Source: an alpha proteobacterium U9-1i (GTDB lineage: Bacteria > Pseudomonadota > Alphaproteobacteria > Caulobacterales > Aquidulcibacteraceae). From it: 64,000 bases of DNA. The notes under the pieces are model-generated. The model ran no database searches. It was given only the letters and a program-made list of their open reading frames with translations, and was not told where the DNA came from. Each line of letters opens with the position of its first letter. Positions within the stretch are counted from its first letter, which is position 1. Of the stretch, positions 33,008 through 42,279 are shown in pieces. The DNA lies in NCBI GenBank assembly GCA_000974665.1, contig BBSY01000003.1, positions 62,001-126,000 of the forward strand, written 5' to 3'. Both the position numbers and the translations under genes were made by a program.

Positions 33008-34852
33008 TCACTCGCTGCTGTTGAGCGTTTCGCGGCGGAGCTCAATGTCCAGCCATTCGCCCTCTGCGCGCTCCTTCTCCGCTCGCGCCGCGTCGAGGCG
33101 CGCTGTCGCCGCTTGAAACGCCTTCGGGTCGCGGGCGAACGCCTCCGGGTCGTGCAGACCAGCCTCGATGCGGGCGATCTCGGCGTCGAGCTTCGGCAAA
33201 AGTGCGTCGATCTCCCGAGCGCGATGTTCGTCTTTGAAGCTGAGCTTGGTTTGCTTGCGTGGCGCCTGCGGCGCGGCGGGCGCCGAGCGCCCGATCGCCG
33301 CCTTTGGTTTGTCGATGCGTACGTCGCCATAGGCGCGTTCGAAATCTTCCCAACCGCCGGGGCTTTCGACCCAACGGCCTCTGCCGAGCGGCCCGATCAC
33401 CTGCGTCGTGACATCATCAAGGAAAGCGCGGTCGTGGCTGACGATGAGGACAGTGCCATCGTAATTGGCGAGCATGTCTTCAAGCGCGTCCAGCGTGTCC
33501 ATATCGAGATCGTTGGTAGGTTCGTCCAGCACCAGCAGGTTTGCGGGCCGCGCGAGCGCGATCGCCAACGCCAAGCGGTTGCGCTCACCGCCTGAGAGCG
33601 CGCCGACCGGTTGGCGAAGCTGGTCGCTGGAGAACAAGAACTCCTTGGCATAGGCCGCGACGTGGCGTGGAAAGCCGCGGACGATCACTTGATCGCCGCC
33701 TTGAGGTGTCAGCGCGTCCCAAAGGGTGAGCGTAGGGTCGATGATAGCACGCGCCTGATCGACATAAGCGATCTCAAGCTGAGCGCCGTGTCGCACCGTG
33801 CCCACGTCAGGCTCGCGGTTCTGCAGCAGAATTTCGAGCAACGTTGTTTTCCCAGCGCCGTTGGGGCCGACGATGCCGATGCGATCGCCGCGCATGACGC
33901 GGAGCGAAAAATTGCTGATAACTTCGCGTTCGCCGTAAGCCTTGGACACCCCACGTGCTTCGATCACCAGTTTGGCGGACTCTCCACCGCGCGCTGCTTG
34001 AATGTCGGCGCGTGGCGCGGCGCTGAGGGAGTGGCGTTCGCGGCGCTCGGCGCGCATCGCCATCAGCTTGCGGCGACGGCCCTCGTTGCGTGAGCGGCGA
34101 GCGGTCACGCCGCGCTGCAACCAATGCTCTTCGGCCTTCAGATGCGTTTCCAGACGCGCCATGTTGCGCGCTTCCTCGGTTTCGACCTGGTCAGCCCACT
34201 GTTCAAACGAAGCGTATCCCTTGTTGAGCTTGAACATCCGCCGTTGGCGCAGCCAGAGCGACGCGCTGGAGGCTCTTTCCAGAAACCGCCGATCGTGGCT
34301 GATGATGAGGCAGGCGCCGGAGAACGCGGCGATGCGTTCCTCAAGATCCTCAATGGCGGCGATGTCGAGATGGTTGGTTGGCTCGTCAAGCAGCAGAATG
34401 TCCGGTTGGGCCGCGAATGCGCGCGCGAGGCCGGCGCGTCGCGCCTCGCCGCCTGAAAGCGCCTCGGGCGAGCGATCTGGATCGAGGCCGTACGCGTGGA
34501 GTTCGGCTTCGGCCAGATAAGCCGGCGCCGAATGTGCGCTGCCCACGCGAACGACCGATGGCGCGCACACGTAATCGCGCAAGGTGGCGAAGCCTTCGAG
34601 GTCCGGGTCTTGCGGTGCAAGGGCGATGCTCGCGCCCGTCGCAAACGAGATCGCGCCGCCGTCCGGCTCCACGATGCCCGCGAGCATACGCATCAAGGTG
34701 GACTTGCCCGCGCCATTCGCGCCGACGAGGCACGCCCGCTCGCCCTTGTGCAGGGTGAATTCAACGCCATCGAAGAGAGGCGCGCCACCCAGCGTCAGGC
34801 GCAAATCGTTTGCGTGCGCGAGCGCTGGTCCCAAAGACGATCTGGGGGCCAT
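33008..34852 (-). CDS. ABC-F family ATPase (Uup-like)
   Basis: Soluble tandem ATPase of 614 residues that acts on ribosomes rather than transporting. First cassette: GANGAGKST, LSGGEARRAGLARAF, ILLLDEPTNHLD. Linker rich in charged residues (EEHWLQRGVTARRSRNEGRRRKLMAMRAERRERH). Second cassette: GPNGAGKTT, LSGGERNRLALAIAL, LLVLDEPTNDLDMDTL. A C-terminal coiled coil (LSFKDEHRAREIDALLPKLDAEIARIEAGLHD) is typical of Uup. It is 5 bases downstream of the PBP gene. Confidence 0.95.
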   Translation of the reverse strand: MAPRSSLGPALAHANDLRLTLGGAPLFDGVEFTLHKGERACLVGANGAGKSTLMRMLAGIVEPDGGAISFATGASIALAPQDPDLEGFATLRDYVCAPSVVRVGSAHSAPAYLAEAELHAYGLDPDRSPEALSGGEARRAGLARAFAAQPDILLLDEPTNHLDIAAIEDLEERIAAFSGACLIISHDRRFLERASSASLWLRQRRMFKLNKGYASFEQWADQVETEEARNMARLETHLKAEEHWLQRGVTARRSRNEGRRRKLMAMRAERRERHSLSAAPRADIQAARGGESAKLVIEARGVSKAYGEREVISNFSLRVMRGDRIGIVGPNGAGKTTLLEILLQNREPDVGTVRHGAQLEIAYVDQARAIIDPTLTLWDALTPQGGDQVIVRGFPRHVAAYAKEFLFSSDQLRQPVGALSGGERNRLALAIALARPANLLVLDEPTNDLDMDTLDALEDMLANYDGTVLIVSHDRAFLDDVTTQVIGPLGRGRWVESPGGWEDFERAYGDVRIDKPKAAIGRSAPAAPQAPRKQTKLSFKDEHRAREIDALLPKLDAEIARIEAGLHDPEAFARDPKAFQAATARLDAARAEKERAEGEWLDIELRRETLNSSE

Positions 34853-34857
34853 GACGT

Positions 34858-36885
34858 CTAATCTTCTTCTTCGTCTTCGCCGCCTGGGAAGTCGATATCA
34901 GGGATCGCGCCTTCACCGAAAGCGCTGGCGAGATCGCTGAAGAACGTCGCCATCTCGAGCTCACGCGGGCTTCGCGCCGGTTGCTCGATGCCCGGCAAGG
35001 GATGGTTCTCAACGCCGTCATGTGCGACGCGCATCGTGTCGGCCCAAATCTGGGCGGGTAATGTGCCGCCCGTCGTGCGGCCCATGGACGTGAAGTCGTC
35101 GTGGCCCACCCAAACGCCTGCTGTGTAGTCCGCCGTGTAGCCCACGAACCAAGCGTCGCGCCAATCAGAGCTGGTGCCGGTTTTGCCAGCCACGTCCCGA
35201 TCGCCAAGCCGTGCGCCGGTTCCGGTGCCGCGCAGCACGACCGCGCCCATGAGGCTCGTCATCTGCTGCACAATTTCTTCGTCCATGACGCGGCGGGGCT
35301 CAAATGGCGGCCGCGTATAAATCTGTTCGCCGGCGCTGTTGAACACTGCTTGCACGATGTGGGGATCGGTGCGCCGGCCGTTGTTCATGAATGTCGCGAA
35401 TGCGCTCGTCATGTCCCAAAGCGTCGTTTCGATCGAGCCGAGCGCGATGGACGGCGGCACGTAGGTGCTGCGCTCCGGCATGTTGGTAACGCCAAGACGG
35501 CGCGCGACTTCAGCGACGCGCTCTGGCCCTACTTCGTCGGCGACCTCTGCGGCGACTGTGTTGATGGACAGCGCGAAGGCGGTGCGCAACGTCACCGGAC
35601 CGCGATAACCGTCGTCGTAGTTGCGCGGTCGCCAGCCTTGAATAACCACCGGCTCGTCAAAACGCACGTCTTCGGTGCTGAGACCGGCCTCCAGCGCGGC
35701 GGCGTAGACGAATGTCTTGAAGGTCGAACCTGGCTGGCGCTCGGCCTGCGTGACGCGGTTAAACTTCGACGTGTTGTAGTCCGTGCCGCCGATGAGCGCG
35801 ACAATGCCGCCGTCGCGGTTGAGCGCCATCGCCGACGCTTGCAGTGGACGACGGCCGAATGCGCGATTGCCAAGCCGGCGGCGCACGGATTCCGCGGCCG
35901 CGCGCTGAACATCGGGATCGATGGTGAGCTGAATGACAAGGTCGGGCGTGTCGCGCCCGACGGCGTTGCGGGCTTGCTCGACGGCGAGGTCGAATGCGTA
36001 GCCCATGTTGCGCTCGGAATCTGGCTGCTGGGCGACACGGATGGTTTGCGCGCGCGCTTCGTCGCGCTGCTCGGGCGTGATGAAGCCTGCCTCAACCATT
36101 GCGTCGAGCACGACATGCTGGCGCGACGTCGCGCGCTCCAGGTTTTCCGTCGGCGCCGACCGCGACGGCGCTTTCGGAAGCCCCGCCAGCATCGCCGCTT
36201 CGGCCAAAGTTAATTCGGAGGCGGGCTTGCCGAAGAAGCGCCGGGCGGCCGCGTCCACACCGTAGGCGCGGTCACCGAGGAACACGCGGTTGAGATAAAG
36301 CTCCAAGATCTCGTTTTTCGTCAGCCTGCGCTCGATGCGCGAGGCCAACACCATTTCGCGAAGCTTGCGGTTGATGGTTTGCGCGGGCGTGAGGAAGAGG
36401 TTGCGCGCGAGTTGCTGGCTAATGGTGGAGGCGCCTTGAACAGTCTCTCCAGCCTGCACGTTAGCGAGCAGCGCGCGCAAGATCGCCATGCGGTCCACGC
36501 CCTCGTGCTCGTAGAAACGCCTGTCCTCAATCGCGAGGAACGCTTGCGGCACGTAGTCGGGTACGTCCTCAAGTGTTACGCGCCGACCGTAATATGGCCC
36601 GCGGACGCCGATGATCTCGCCCTCGGTGTCGAGGAACATGATTGAGGCTTGGCGATTGAGCGTCCACAGCGCGTTGGCGTCCGGCACGCGCGGCAGACCC
36701 CAATAAATCCAGATCCAGACCGCGAACACGGCCAAGAGCGCGACACCAGCCGCAGCGCCCGCGACGGTCGTGAGCGTGATCTTTTTGCGTTGGCTCAGAA
36801 GCTGGGCGAAGTGTTGTTGCGCCGCTGCGGCGCGCACTTTCGCCCAGTCGATGCCGCGGCGAAAGTCTGGCCGTTCATCAGGCAA
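34858..36885 (-). CDS. mrcA: Penicillin-binding protein 1A family (transglycosylase/transpeptidase)
   Basis: Bifunctional class A PBP of 675 residues. One N-terminal helix (about 37-60) anchors it. The GT51 glycosyltransferase domain has AIEDRRFYEHEGVD with the catalytic Glu, GASTISQQLARNLFL and RKLREMVLASRIE. The transpeptidase domain has the SxxK in QPGSTFKTF, SxN in SIN and KTGTSS. The tail is acidic (GGEDEEED). The start is TTG 36885, with GGAG 9 bases upstream; no later start precedes the conserved N-terminus. The length lacks the OB insert seen in enterobacterial PBP1A, as in PBP1C/2A-like forms. Confidence 0.94.
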   Translation of the reverse strand: MPDERPDFRRGIDWAKVRAAAAQQHFAQLLSQRKKITLTTVAGAAAGVALLAVFAVWIWIYWGLPRVPDANALWTLNRQASIMFLDTEGEIIGVRGPYYGRRVTLEDVPDYVPQAFLAIEDRRFYEHEGVDRMAILRALLANVQAGETVQGASTISQQLARNLFLTPAQTINRKLREMVLASRIERRLTKNEILELYLNRVFLGDRAYGVDAAARRFFGKPASELTLAEAAMLAGLPKAPSRSAPTENLERATSRQHVVLDAMVEAGFITPEQRDEARAQTIRVAQQPDSERNMGYAFDLAVEQARNAVGRDTPDLVIQLTIDPDVQRAAAESVRRRLGNRAFGRRPLQASAMALNRDGGIVALIGGTDYNTSKFNRVTQAERQPGSTFKTFVYAAALEAGLSTEDVRFDEPVVIQGWRPRNYDDGYRGPVTLRTAFALSINTVAAEVADEVGPERVAEVARRLGVTNMPERSTYVPPSIALGSIETTLWDMTSAFATFMNNGRRTDPHIVQAVFNSAGEQIYTRPPFEPRRVMDEEIVQQMTSLMGAVVLRGTGTGARLGDRDVAGKTGTSSDWRDAWFVGYTADYTAGVWVGHDDFTSMGRTTGGTLPAQIWADTMRVAHDGVENHPLPGIEQPARSPRELEMATFFSDLASAFGEGAIPDIDFPGGEDEEED

Positions 36886-36981
36886 AGGCGGGGTCTCCGA
36901 TCGTGGGTGTAGTCCAATAGAGAAGTGGCCGAATTCTGGCTAGCGCAGGGCGCTCACGTTGGCGCCAGGCGGGCCAAAGCG

Positions 36982-37003
36982 GGGATAGATGTTCGCCTAT
37001 CCC
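36982..37003. promoter_or_regulatory. Inverted repeat upstream of the GTA cluster
   Basis: GGGATAG (36982-36988), 8 bases, CTATCCC (36997-37003). It is the only notable structure in the 201-bp gap between the divergent PBP gene and the first GTA gene, about 84 bases before the latter. It may be the binding site of a GTA activator or repressor. Confidence 0.35.
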
Positions 37004-37086
37004 GATTCAAATGCGCCGAGCGACCTGATTTTGTTGGACTCCGCCGAAATCAATCCGACCGAACCGGTTGGGTGGTAGCTTTAGGC

Positions 37087-37434
37087 ATGGTCGAGAAATC
37101 AGGCAGCGTCCCTTCAGGGCTTGCAAGCGGGGGCGCGGACCTCGCCGACCTGCACCGGGCCCTGGCTGCGGCGCTCAAGGCGGCAGGCGCCGTAATGTCG
37201 CACCAAGAGGTCGAGGACGCCGAACGAAGCGCCAAAGTCATTTCGGCGCTGGCGCGGGCGGCGCGCGACGTGAACGAGGTGGGCGAGTTGGCGCGCGCTG
37301 GCGCGCCGCAGGAGGACAATGTCGAGGAATTGCGGGCCGAGCTTCGCCGTCGACTCGCTCTGTACGCTGAGGCCGATCGGACTGGCGCTCCTCTTGAGGT
37401 GCTGGAACGGATTGCGATGGAGGGCCGTCCTTGA
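37087..37434 (+). CDS. GTA small terminase-like protein (g1 position)
   Basis: Product of 115 residues: MVEKSGSVPSGLASGGADLADLHRALAAALKAAGAVMSHQEVEDAERSAKVISALARAARDVNEVGELAR, then a helix ELRAELRRRLALYAEADRTGAPLEVLERIAMEGRP. It is helical with coiled-coil character. Its position directly before the large terminase matches RcGTA g1 (TerS); the call rests mainly on that order. ATG 37087 is chosen over an upstream extension. It overlaps the large terminase frame. Confidence 0.7.
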   Translation: MVEKSGSVPSGLASGGADLADLHRALAAALKAAGAVMSHQEVEDAERSAKVISALARAARDVNEVGELARAGAPQEDNVEELRAELRRRLALYAEADRTGAPLEVLERIAMEGRP

Positions 37435-38626
37435 CGATTTCGCGGTTTGGGGTCGGCTTGAACAGCTGCCGCCATCTGGCGATTGGCGGACGTGGATGTT
37501 TCTCGGCGGTCGCGGTGCGGGCAAAACCCGCGCCGGCGCCGAGTGGGTAAGCCACCGGGCGCGCAACGGCCTATCGCGGCGCATCGCGCTGATCGGGCCG
37601 ACGTTTCACGATGTGCGCGAGGTGATGGTGGAATGGGGCCTGCTCGCGCTGCCGCATGAGCGGCCAAGATTTGAGATATCGCGCCGCCGGCTCGTGTGGA
37701 GCAATGGCGCGGAGGCGGGCTGTTTTTCGGCGGAGGACCCAGAGAGTTTGCGCGGGCCTCAATTCGACGCAGCTTGGTGCGACGAGCTTGCGTACTGGAC
37801 GCGACCCGATGCGACGCTTGGCACTTTGGCGCATGCCCTCAGGTTGGGTCGCCAGCCATTGCTGATGGTGACCACTACGCCGAAGCCGTTGCCCGTGTTG
37901 AAGCAGCTCGCGCGCGCGAAGGATACGGTGGTGACCACGGCGTCGACCTGGGCCAACGCGCCGAACCTCGCGCCGGGCTTTGTCGCCGCGATGAACGAAC
38001 GTTGGAGTGGTTCAGCGCGCGATCGTCAGGAATTGCTCGGCGAGCTGGTGGAGGATTTCAGCGGCGCCTTGTGGACGCGCGCGCAACTTGAGGCGGCGCG
38101 AGATTCACGGCCTCGCGAGTTCGATCGCATCGTGGTCGCTGTCGACCCGCCGGTTAGCGTTGGTGAGAACGCAGACGCGTGCGGGATCATCGCCGCGGGC
38201 CGGTACGAGCACGACAAGGAATACAGAGCGATCGTTCTCGCGGACGCCACGGTTCAAGGTTTGGAGCCGATGGCGTGGGCGCGTCGCGCCGCTGAACTGG
38301 CTGATGCGCTTGGAGCGGATTGCATATTGGCCGAAGGAAACAATGGCGGTGAGCTGGTGCGAACGATGCTGAGCATGGCCGCGCCCCACATTCCGGTGCG
38401 CCTTGCGCATGCGCGGCACAACAAGCGCCAACGCGCCGAGCCGGTGTCGGGCCTCTACACGAAGGGGTTGGTTGCGCACAAACAAGCGCTGCCGAACTTG
38501 GAAGATGAGATGTGCGGTTTCGGCGGCGAAGGCTTCAGCCGCAGCCCAGACCGGCTCGACGCGCTTGTTTGGGCGCTTTCAGATTTGCTCCTGAGCGGCG
38601 GCGAGCCGCGGGTGCGTGCGATCTAG
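37412..38626 (+). CDS. GTA large terminase (g2)
   Basis: DNA-packaging motor of about 404 residues. ATPase: Walker A FLGGRGAGKTRAGAEWV, Walker B region DAAWCDELAYW, coupling motif VTTTPKPLPVLKQL. Nuclease: IVVAVDPPVSVGENADACGIIAAG with the metal-binding Asp and RLDALVWALSDLLLSG. The start is uncertain: the only in-frame options upstream of Walker A are TTG 37412 and ATG 37319; the ATG at 37496 would remove the segment before Walker A. In either case it overlaps g1. GTA terminases package host DNA headful by headful without sequence specificity. Confidence 0.93.
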   Translation: MRWRAVLDDFAVWGRLEQLPPSGDWRTWMFLGGRGAGKTRAGAEWVSHRARNGLSRRIALIGPTFHDVREVMVEWGLLALPHERPRFEISRRRLVWSNGAEAGCFSAEDPESLRGPQFDAAWCDELAYWTRPDATLGTLAHALRLGRQPLLMVTTTPKPLPVLKQLARAKDTVVTTASTWANAPNLAPGFVAAMNERWSGSARDRQELLGELVEDFSGALWTRAQLEAARDSRPREFDRIVVAVDPPVSVGENADACGIIAAGRYEHDKEYRAIVLADATVQGLEPMAWARRAAELADALGADCILAEGNNGGELVRTMLSMAAPHIPVRLAHARHNKRQRAEPVSGLYTKGLVAHKQALPNLEDEMCGFGGEGFSRSPDRLDALVWALSDLLLSGGEPRVRAI

Positions 38627-38638
38627 CAACGAGGTTTC

Positions 38639-39790
38639 ATGTTTGAGTGGCTCAAGTCTCTGCGCCGGCGCGGCGTGGAGCGAAAACTGTTGGCATGGCA
38701 TGCGCTTGGGCGCCCGGTGTGGTCGCCGCGCGACCCTGCGGTGTTCGCGCGTGAGGGCTATGCGCGCAACGCAATCGCTTATCGTTGCGTGCGCTTGATC
38801 GCCGAAGCCGCAGCCAGCGCGCCCCTAAAGGTGGGGCCGGCCGATCACCCATTGGCCGCGGTGCTTAATCGGCCCAACCCGGAGCAAACCGGAGTCGAGC
38901 TGATGGAGTGCTTCTTCGGTCACTTGCAAGTGAGCGGCAACACATTCCTGGAAGCCGCCGGATGCGACGGCGCGGCGCCCACGGAACTCTATGTGCTGCG
39001 GCCAGAACGCATGAGCGTGATTCCTGGCGCGGATGGTTGGCCGATTGGCTGGGAGCACCGCGTCGGCGCGGAGGTTAGGCGATTTACGCGTGATCCGCTC
39101 ACCAATGACGCGCCGATCTTGCATCTGAAACTCTTCAACCCGACCGACGACCATTACGGGCAGTCGCCGATGGAGGCGGCCGCCTATTCGATCGACATCC
39201 ACAATGCGGGTGGAGCTTGGAACAAGGCGTTGATCGACAACGCGGCGCGACCTTCTGGCGCGTTGGTGTTTACCGGCGCGGGCGGCGCCGATCGCCTGAG
39301 CGAGGAGCAATTCCAGCGGCTGAAGCAGGAATTGGAGGACGCCCATGTCGGCGCCGCCAACGCGGGGCGGCCGATGTTGCTTGAAGGCGGCTTGGATTGG
39401 CGGCCGATGTCGCTTTCGCCAGCGGACATGGACTTCATTCAAGCGCGTCACGCGGCGGCCCGCGATATTGCGCTCGCGTTTGGCGTGCCACCGATGCTGC
39501 TCGGCATTCCGGGGGACAATACGTATTCGAACTATCGCGAGGCGAACCTCGCGTTCTGGCGCCACACCGCGGCGCCACTGGCGATGAAGGCCGCCGCGAG
39601 TATTCAAAACTGGCTCGGCGATCGATGGCCGGACGCGGGACCTGCGGCGATCACTGTCGATCTTGAGGCGGTGCCGGCGTTGGCGTTGGAGCGCGAAGCG
39701 TTATGGGCGCGCATTTCAGGCGCGGATTTCCTGGATGTGGCTGAGAAGCGGCGGCTCGCGGGGGTCGATGCGCCGGAGCGCGCGCAATGA
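38639..39790 (+). CDS. GTA portal protein (g3)
   Basis: HK97-family portal of 383 residues, forming the DNA gate of the capsid. Features: RNAIAYRCVRLIAEAAASAPLKV, HPLAAVLNRPNPEQTGVELMECFFGHLQVSGNTFLE, HLKLFNPTDDHYGQSPMEAAAYSIDIHNAGGAWNKALIDNAARPSGAL and FGVPPMLLGIPGDNTYSNYREANLAFWRHT. Starts 12 bases after the terminase stop and overlaps the next gene by 4. Confidence 0.96.
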   Translation: MFEWLKSLRRRGVERKLLAWHALGRPVWSPRDPAVFAREGYARNAIAYRCVRLIAEAAASAPLKVGPADHPLAAVLNRPNPEQTGVELMECFFGHLQVSGNTFLEAAGCDGAAPTELYVLRPERMSVIPGADGWPIGWEHRVGAEVRRFTRDPLTNDAPILHLKLFNPTDDHYGQSPMEAAAYSIDIHNAGGAWNKALIDNAARPSGALVFTGAGGADRLSEEQFQRLKQELEDAHVGAANAGRPMLLEGGLDWRPMSLSPADMDFIQARHAAARDIALAFGVPPMLLGIPGDNTYSNYREANLAFWRHTAAPLAMKAAASIQNWLGDRWPDAGPAAITVDLEAVPALALEREALWARISGADFLDVAEKRRLAGVDAPERAQ

Positions 39791-40008
39791 AGATTGATCC
39801 GCGCGTGACGCTGGCGCTGATCCTTGCGTTGTTCCTCGAAACCGCTGGCGGGCTGATCTGGGCGGGACGCGCGGCGGCGCGCCTGGACGAAGTAGAGCGG
39901 GCTGTGGCGACGCAGCCCGAAGTGGCCGAACGCCTCGCGCGCTTGGAAGAGCAAGTGTCCGATGCCCGCCGCGCGCTGGCGCGTATTGAGCGGCGGCTCG
40001 ACCAATGA
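39787..40008 (+). CDS. Small GTA membrane/coiled-coil protein (g3.5 position)
   Basis: Product of 73 residues: one N-terminal hydrophobic helix (VTLALILALFLETAGGLIWAG) followed by a charged coiled coil (ARLDEVERAVATQPEVAERLARLEEQVSDARRALARIERRLDQ). It matches the size and place of RcGTA g3.5 between portal and protease. Overlaps both neighbours by 4 bases. Function not established. Confidence 0.75.
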   Translation: MKIDPRVTLALILALFLETAGGLIWAGRAAARLDEVERAVATQPEVAERLARLEEQVSDARRALARIERRLDQ

Positions 40009-40421
40009 AGTTGGAAGGCTACGCATCGATGTTCGGCGTGGCGGATTTAACGGGCGACGTTGTTCGCGCTGGCGCGTTTAGAGCGAGCTTGGCCCGGCGG
40101 CGCACGCCTTTGCCGATGCTGTTGGAGCACCACGGGCGCTTGTTTGCTGGCGCCTGGACGGACGTGCGCGAGGATAGGCGCGGCCTATTGGTGTCGGGCG
40201 AAATCCGTGACGGTCAGCCCGGCGCCGCCCGCGCGCGCCAAGCGATAGCGCGTGGCGTCGACGGGCTGTCGATTGGCTTTGTGCCCATCGTTGCGTGCTA
40301 CGGCGCCGGCGGCCGTGTGCTCGAAGAAATTGAACTTCTGGAGGTGTCGATTGTCGCCCTCCCGATGCAGCCGCTCGCGCGGCTGTCGCTTGTGCGGAGC
40401 GACTTCCGCGCTGTTGCATAA
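40005..40421 (+). CDS. GTA prohead protease (g4, HK97 family)
   Basis: Serine protease of 138 residues that processes the major capsid protein during head assembly. MKLEGYASMFGVADLTGDVVRAGAF opens the family fold; the catalytic His is in MLLEHHGRLFAG and the Ser in GVDGLSIGFVP; LEVSIVALPMQPLARL follows. The gene lies directly before the capsid gene as in HK97-type clusters. Confidence 0.95.
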   Translation: MKLEGYASMFGVADLTGDVVRAGAFRASLARRRTPLPMLLEHHGRLFAGAWTDVREDRRGLLVSGEIRDGQPGAARARQAIARGVDGLSIGFVPIVACYGAGGRVLEEIELLEVSIVALPMQPLARLSLVRSDFRAVA

Positions 40422-40432
40422 AGGAGAACGAC

Positions 40433-41635
40433 GTGAGGAAAGAAACCAAGGCGGCGCCCGCCGCCGCGGATGCGCTGATGCGCGCGTTTGAAAGCTTCAA
40501 GGAGGCCAACGACCAGCGCCTCACAGCGATCGAACGCGGCCGCGGCGACGTGGTGCTTGAAGACAAGGTCGATCGCATCGACCGCGCGCTCGGTGAACAA
40601 AAATCGATGCTCGAGCGACTGGCTTTGTCTGGGCGCCGGCCGGGGCTCGCGTCCGATCCCGCGCCAATGTCGGAACACAAATCGGCGTGGAACGCCTATG
40701 TGCGCCGCGGCGACGAGAGTGCGCTTTCTTCCTTTGAAGCGAAGGCGCTCTCAGCCGGCTCGAACCCCGACGGCGGATATGTTGCCCCACCTGAGCTCGA
40801 TCGGTTGATTGATAGCCGCTTACGCCAGGTTTCGCCGATGCGCGAGATCGCCACCGTGCGCACGACCGGCGCCACGGTGTTCAAGAAGCCGATCAGCCTG
40901 ACGGCCGCCGGCACAGGCTGGGTGAGCGAAACCGGTTCCCGCACCCAAACCGATACGCCCACGCTCGCACTGATGGAGTTTCCAACCGCGGAACTCTACG
41001 CCAACCTCGCCGCGACGCAGACCTTGCTCGACGATAGCTTCGTCAATCTCGAAGAATGGATCGCTGGCGAAGTCGAGGAAGCGTTCGCGGGCCAGGAGCG
41101 TGCGGCGTTCGTCGACGGCGATGGTTCAAACAAGCCGAAGGGCTTCTTGAACTACGATCTCGTCGCCGAAGGCAGCCACGTGTGGGGCAAGATTGGCTAC
41201 GTTGCGACGGGGGCTGCGGGCGCCTTCGCGTCGACCGATCCAGTCGATGACATCATCGATCTTATCTACACGCCGAAGCCACAATTCCGTCAGAATGCGC
41301 GGTTCGCCATGAACCGCAAGACGGTGTCGGCTGTGCGCAAGCTGAAAGATGGCGACGGCCATTACATTTGGGAGCCGAACGACGCAGGCGGCGCGACGTT
41401 GTTGGGCTATCCGATCACGGAACTTGAAGACATGCCCGACATCGCAGCCAACGAGCCAGCGATTGCATTCGGCGATTTCGCACGCGGTTACTTGATCGTC
41501 GATCGCGCAGGTGTGCGGGTGCTGCGCGACCCGTACTCCGCAAAGCCCTACGTGCTCTTTTACGTGACCAAGCGCGTGGGCGGTGGCGTGCAGAACTTCG
41601 ACGCCATCAAGGCGCTCAAGTTCGGCGCAAGCTGA
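40433..41635 (+). CDS. GTA major capsid protein (g5, HK97 fold)
   Basis: Product of 400 residues. The N-terminal delta/scaffold part is a coiled coil (ALMRAFESFKEANDQRLTAIERGRGDVVLEDKVDRIDRALGEQKSMLERLAL), removed by the protease in the family. The mature HK97 core starts about residue 105 (GYVAPPELDRLIDSRLRQVSPMREIATVRT) and includes AGQERAAFVDGDGSNKPKGFLNY and FAMNRKTVSAVRKLKDGDGHYIW. The start is GTG 40433 with AAAGGAG upstream. Confidence 0.97.
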   Translation: MRKETKAAPAAADALMRAFESFKEANDQRLTAIERGRGDVVLEDKVDRIDRALGEQKSMLERLALSGRRPGLASDPAPMSEHKSAWNAYVRRGDESALSSFEAKALSAGSNPDGGYVAPPELDRLIDSRLRQVSPMREIATVRTTGATVFKKPISLTAAGTGWVSETGSRTQTDTPTLALMEFPTAELYANLAATQTLLDDSFVNLEEWIAGEVEEAFAGQERAAFVDGDGSNKPKGFLNYDLVAEGSHVWGKIGYVATGAAGAFASTDPVDDIIDLIYTPKPQFRQNARFAMNRKTVSAVRKLKDGDGHYIWEPNDAGGATLLGYPITELEDMPDIAANEPAIAFGDFARGYLIVDRAGVRVLRDPYSAKPYVLFYVTKRVGGGVQNFDAIKALKFGAS

Positions 41636-41718
41636 GGGTGTGGATTCGAGCTTCTGAAGCGTCTTTGGATCGATGGCGCATCGCGTCGTCGATCTAAGGG
41701 CTCGAACCGAGAGAGACC

Positions 41719-42279
41719 ATGTCCATCACTATCGTAACGCCGCCGTCCAGCGAGCCCATCTCGCTGGACGAGGCGAAGCTATTTCTGCGCGTCGATCACG
41801 ATGCGGAAGACGATCTGATCGAAACGTTCATTGTCGCGGCGCGCGAGGCTGTTGAGGCCGGGTGCGGGCGGGCGCTGATTACGCGGCGCGTACGTGAGAG
41901 CCTCGATATTTGGCAGCGTGACGCCGTCGGCGGCGCGGTGCTGGGCGTTGGCCCCGTGACGCACGTCGAGGCCGTGCGCTTGCTGGCCGACAACGGTTCG
42001 CAAAGCGTCATTGACGCGGAACGATATCGTTTGGAGGGCGGCCGTGACCGGCCGAGGCTCGTGTTCGCCACCGGCGTGCCAGCGACGTTGCGCAGTGTCG
42101 GCGGTATCGAGATCGAGTATGACGCCGGCTTTGCCGCGAGCGCCGCCCAATTGCCGGTCGCGTTGCGTGTTGCGACGATGCAGATCGTTGCCACCCTGTA
42201 TGAAGCGCGCCTCGCCGATGCAGCCCTCCCGCAAACCGCGCGCGCTTTGCTGCGCCCGTTCGCGCCGGTGCGTCTGTGA
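41719..42279 (+). CDS. GTA head-tail connector protein (g6)
   Basis: Product of 186 residues: MSITIVTPPSSEPISLDEAKLFLRVDHDAEDDLIETFIVAAREAVEAGCGRALITRRV is the gp6-like connector pattern (HK97 gp6/phiE125 gp8), forming the adaptor ring below the portal. An 83-bp gap with short hairpins separates it from the capsid gene; GAGAGAGACC precedes the ATG. It overlaps g7 by 4 bases. Confidence 0.93.
   Translation: MSITIVTPPSSEPISLDEAKLFLRVDHDAEDDLIETFIVAAREAVEAGCGRALITRRVRESLDIWQRDAVGGAVLGVGPVTHVEAVRLLADNGSQSVIDAERYRLEGGRDRPRLVFATGVPATLRSVGGIEIEYDAGFAASAAQLPVALRVATMQIVATLYEARLADAALPQTARALLRPFAPVRL

Noticed and set aside
35101-36213. 370-codon plus-strand open frame
   Set aside because: Antisense to the PBP gene, which carries all transpeptidase and transglycosylase motifs.
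32981-37070. CCGAACCGGTT present both near the PAN gene start and before the GTA cluster
   Set aside because: Eleven bases shared at two sites in a GC-rich genome is not clearly above chance, and the flanks differ.
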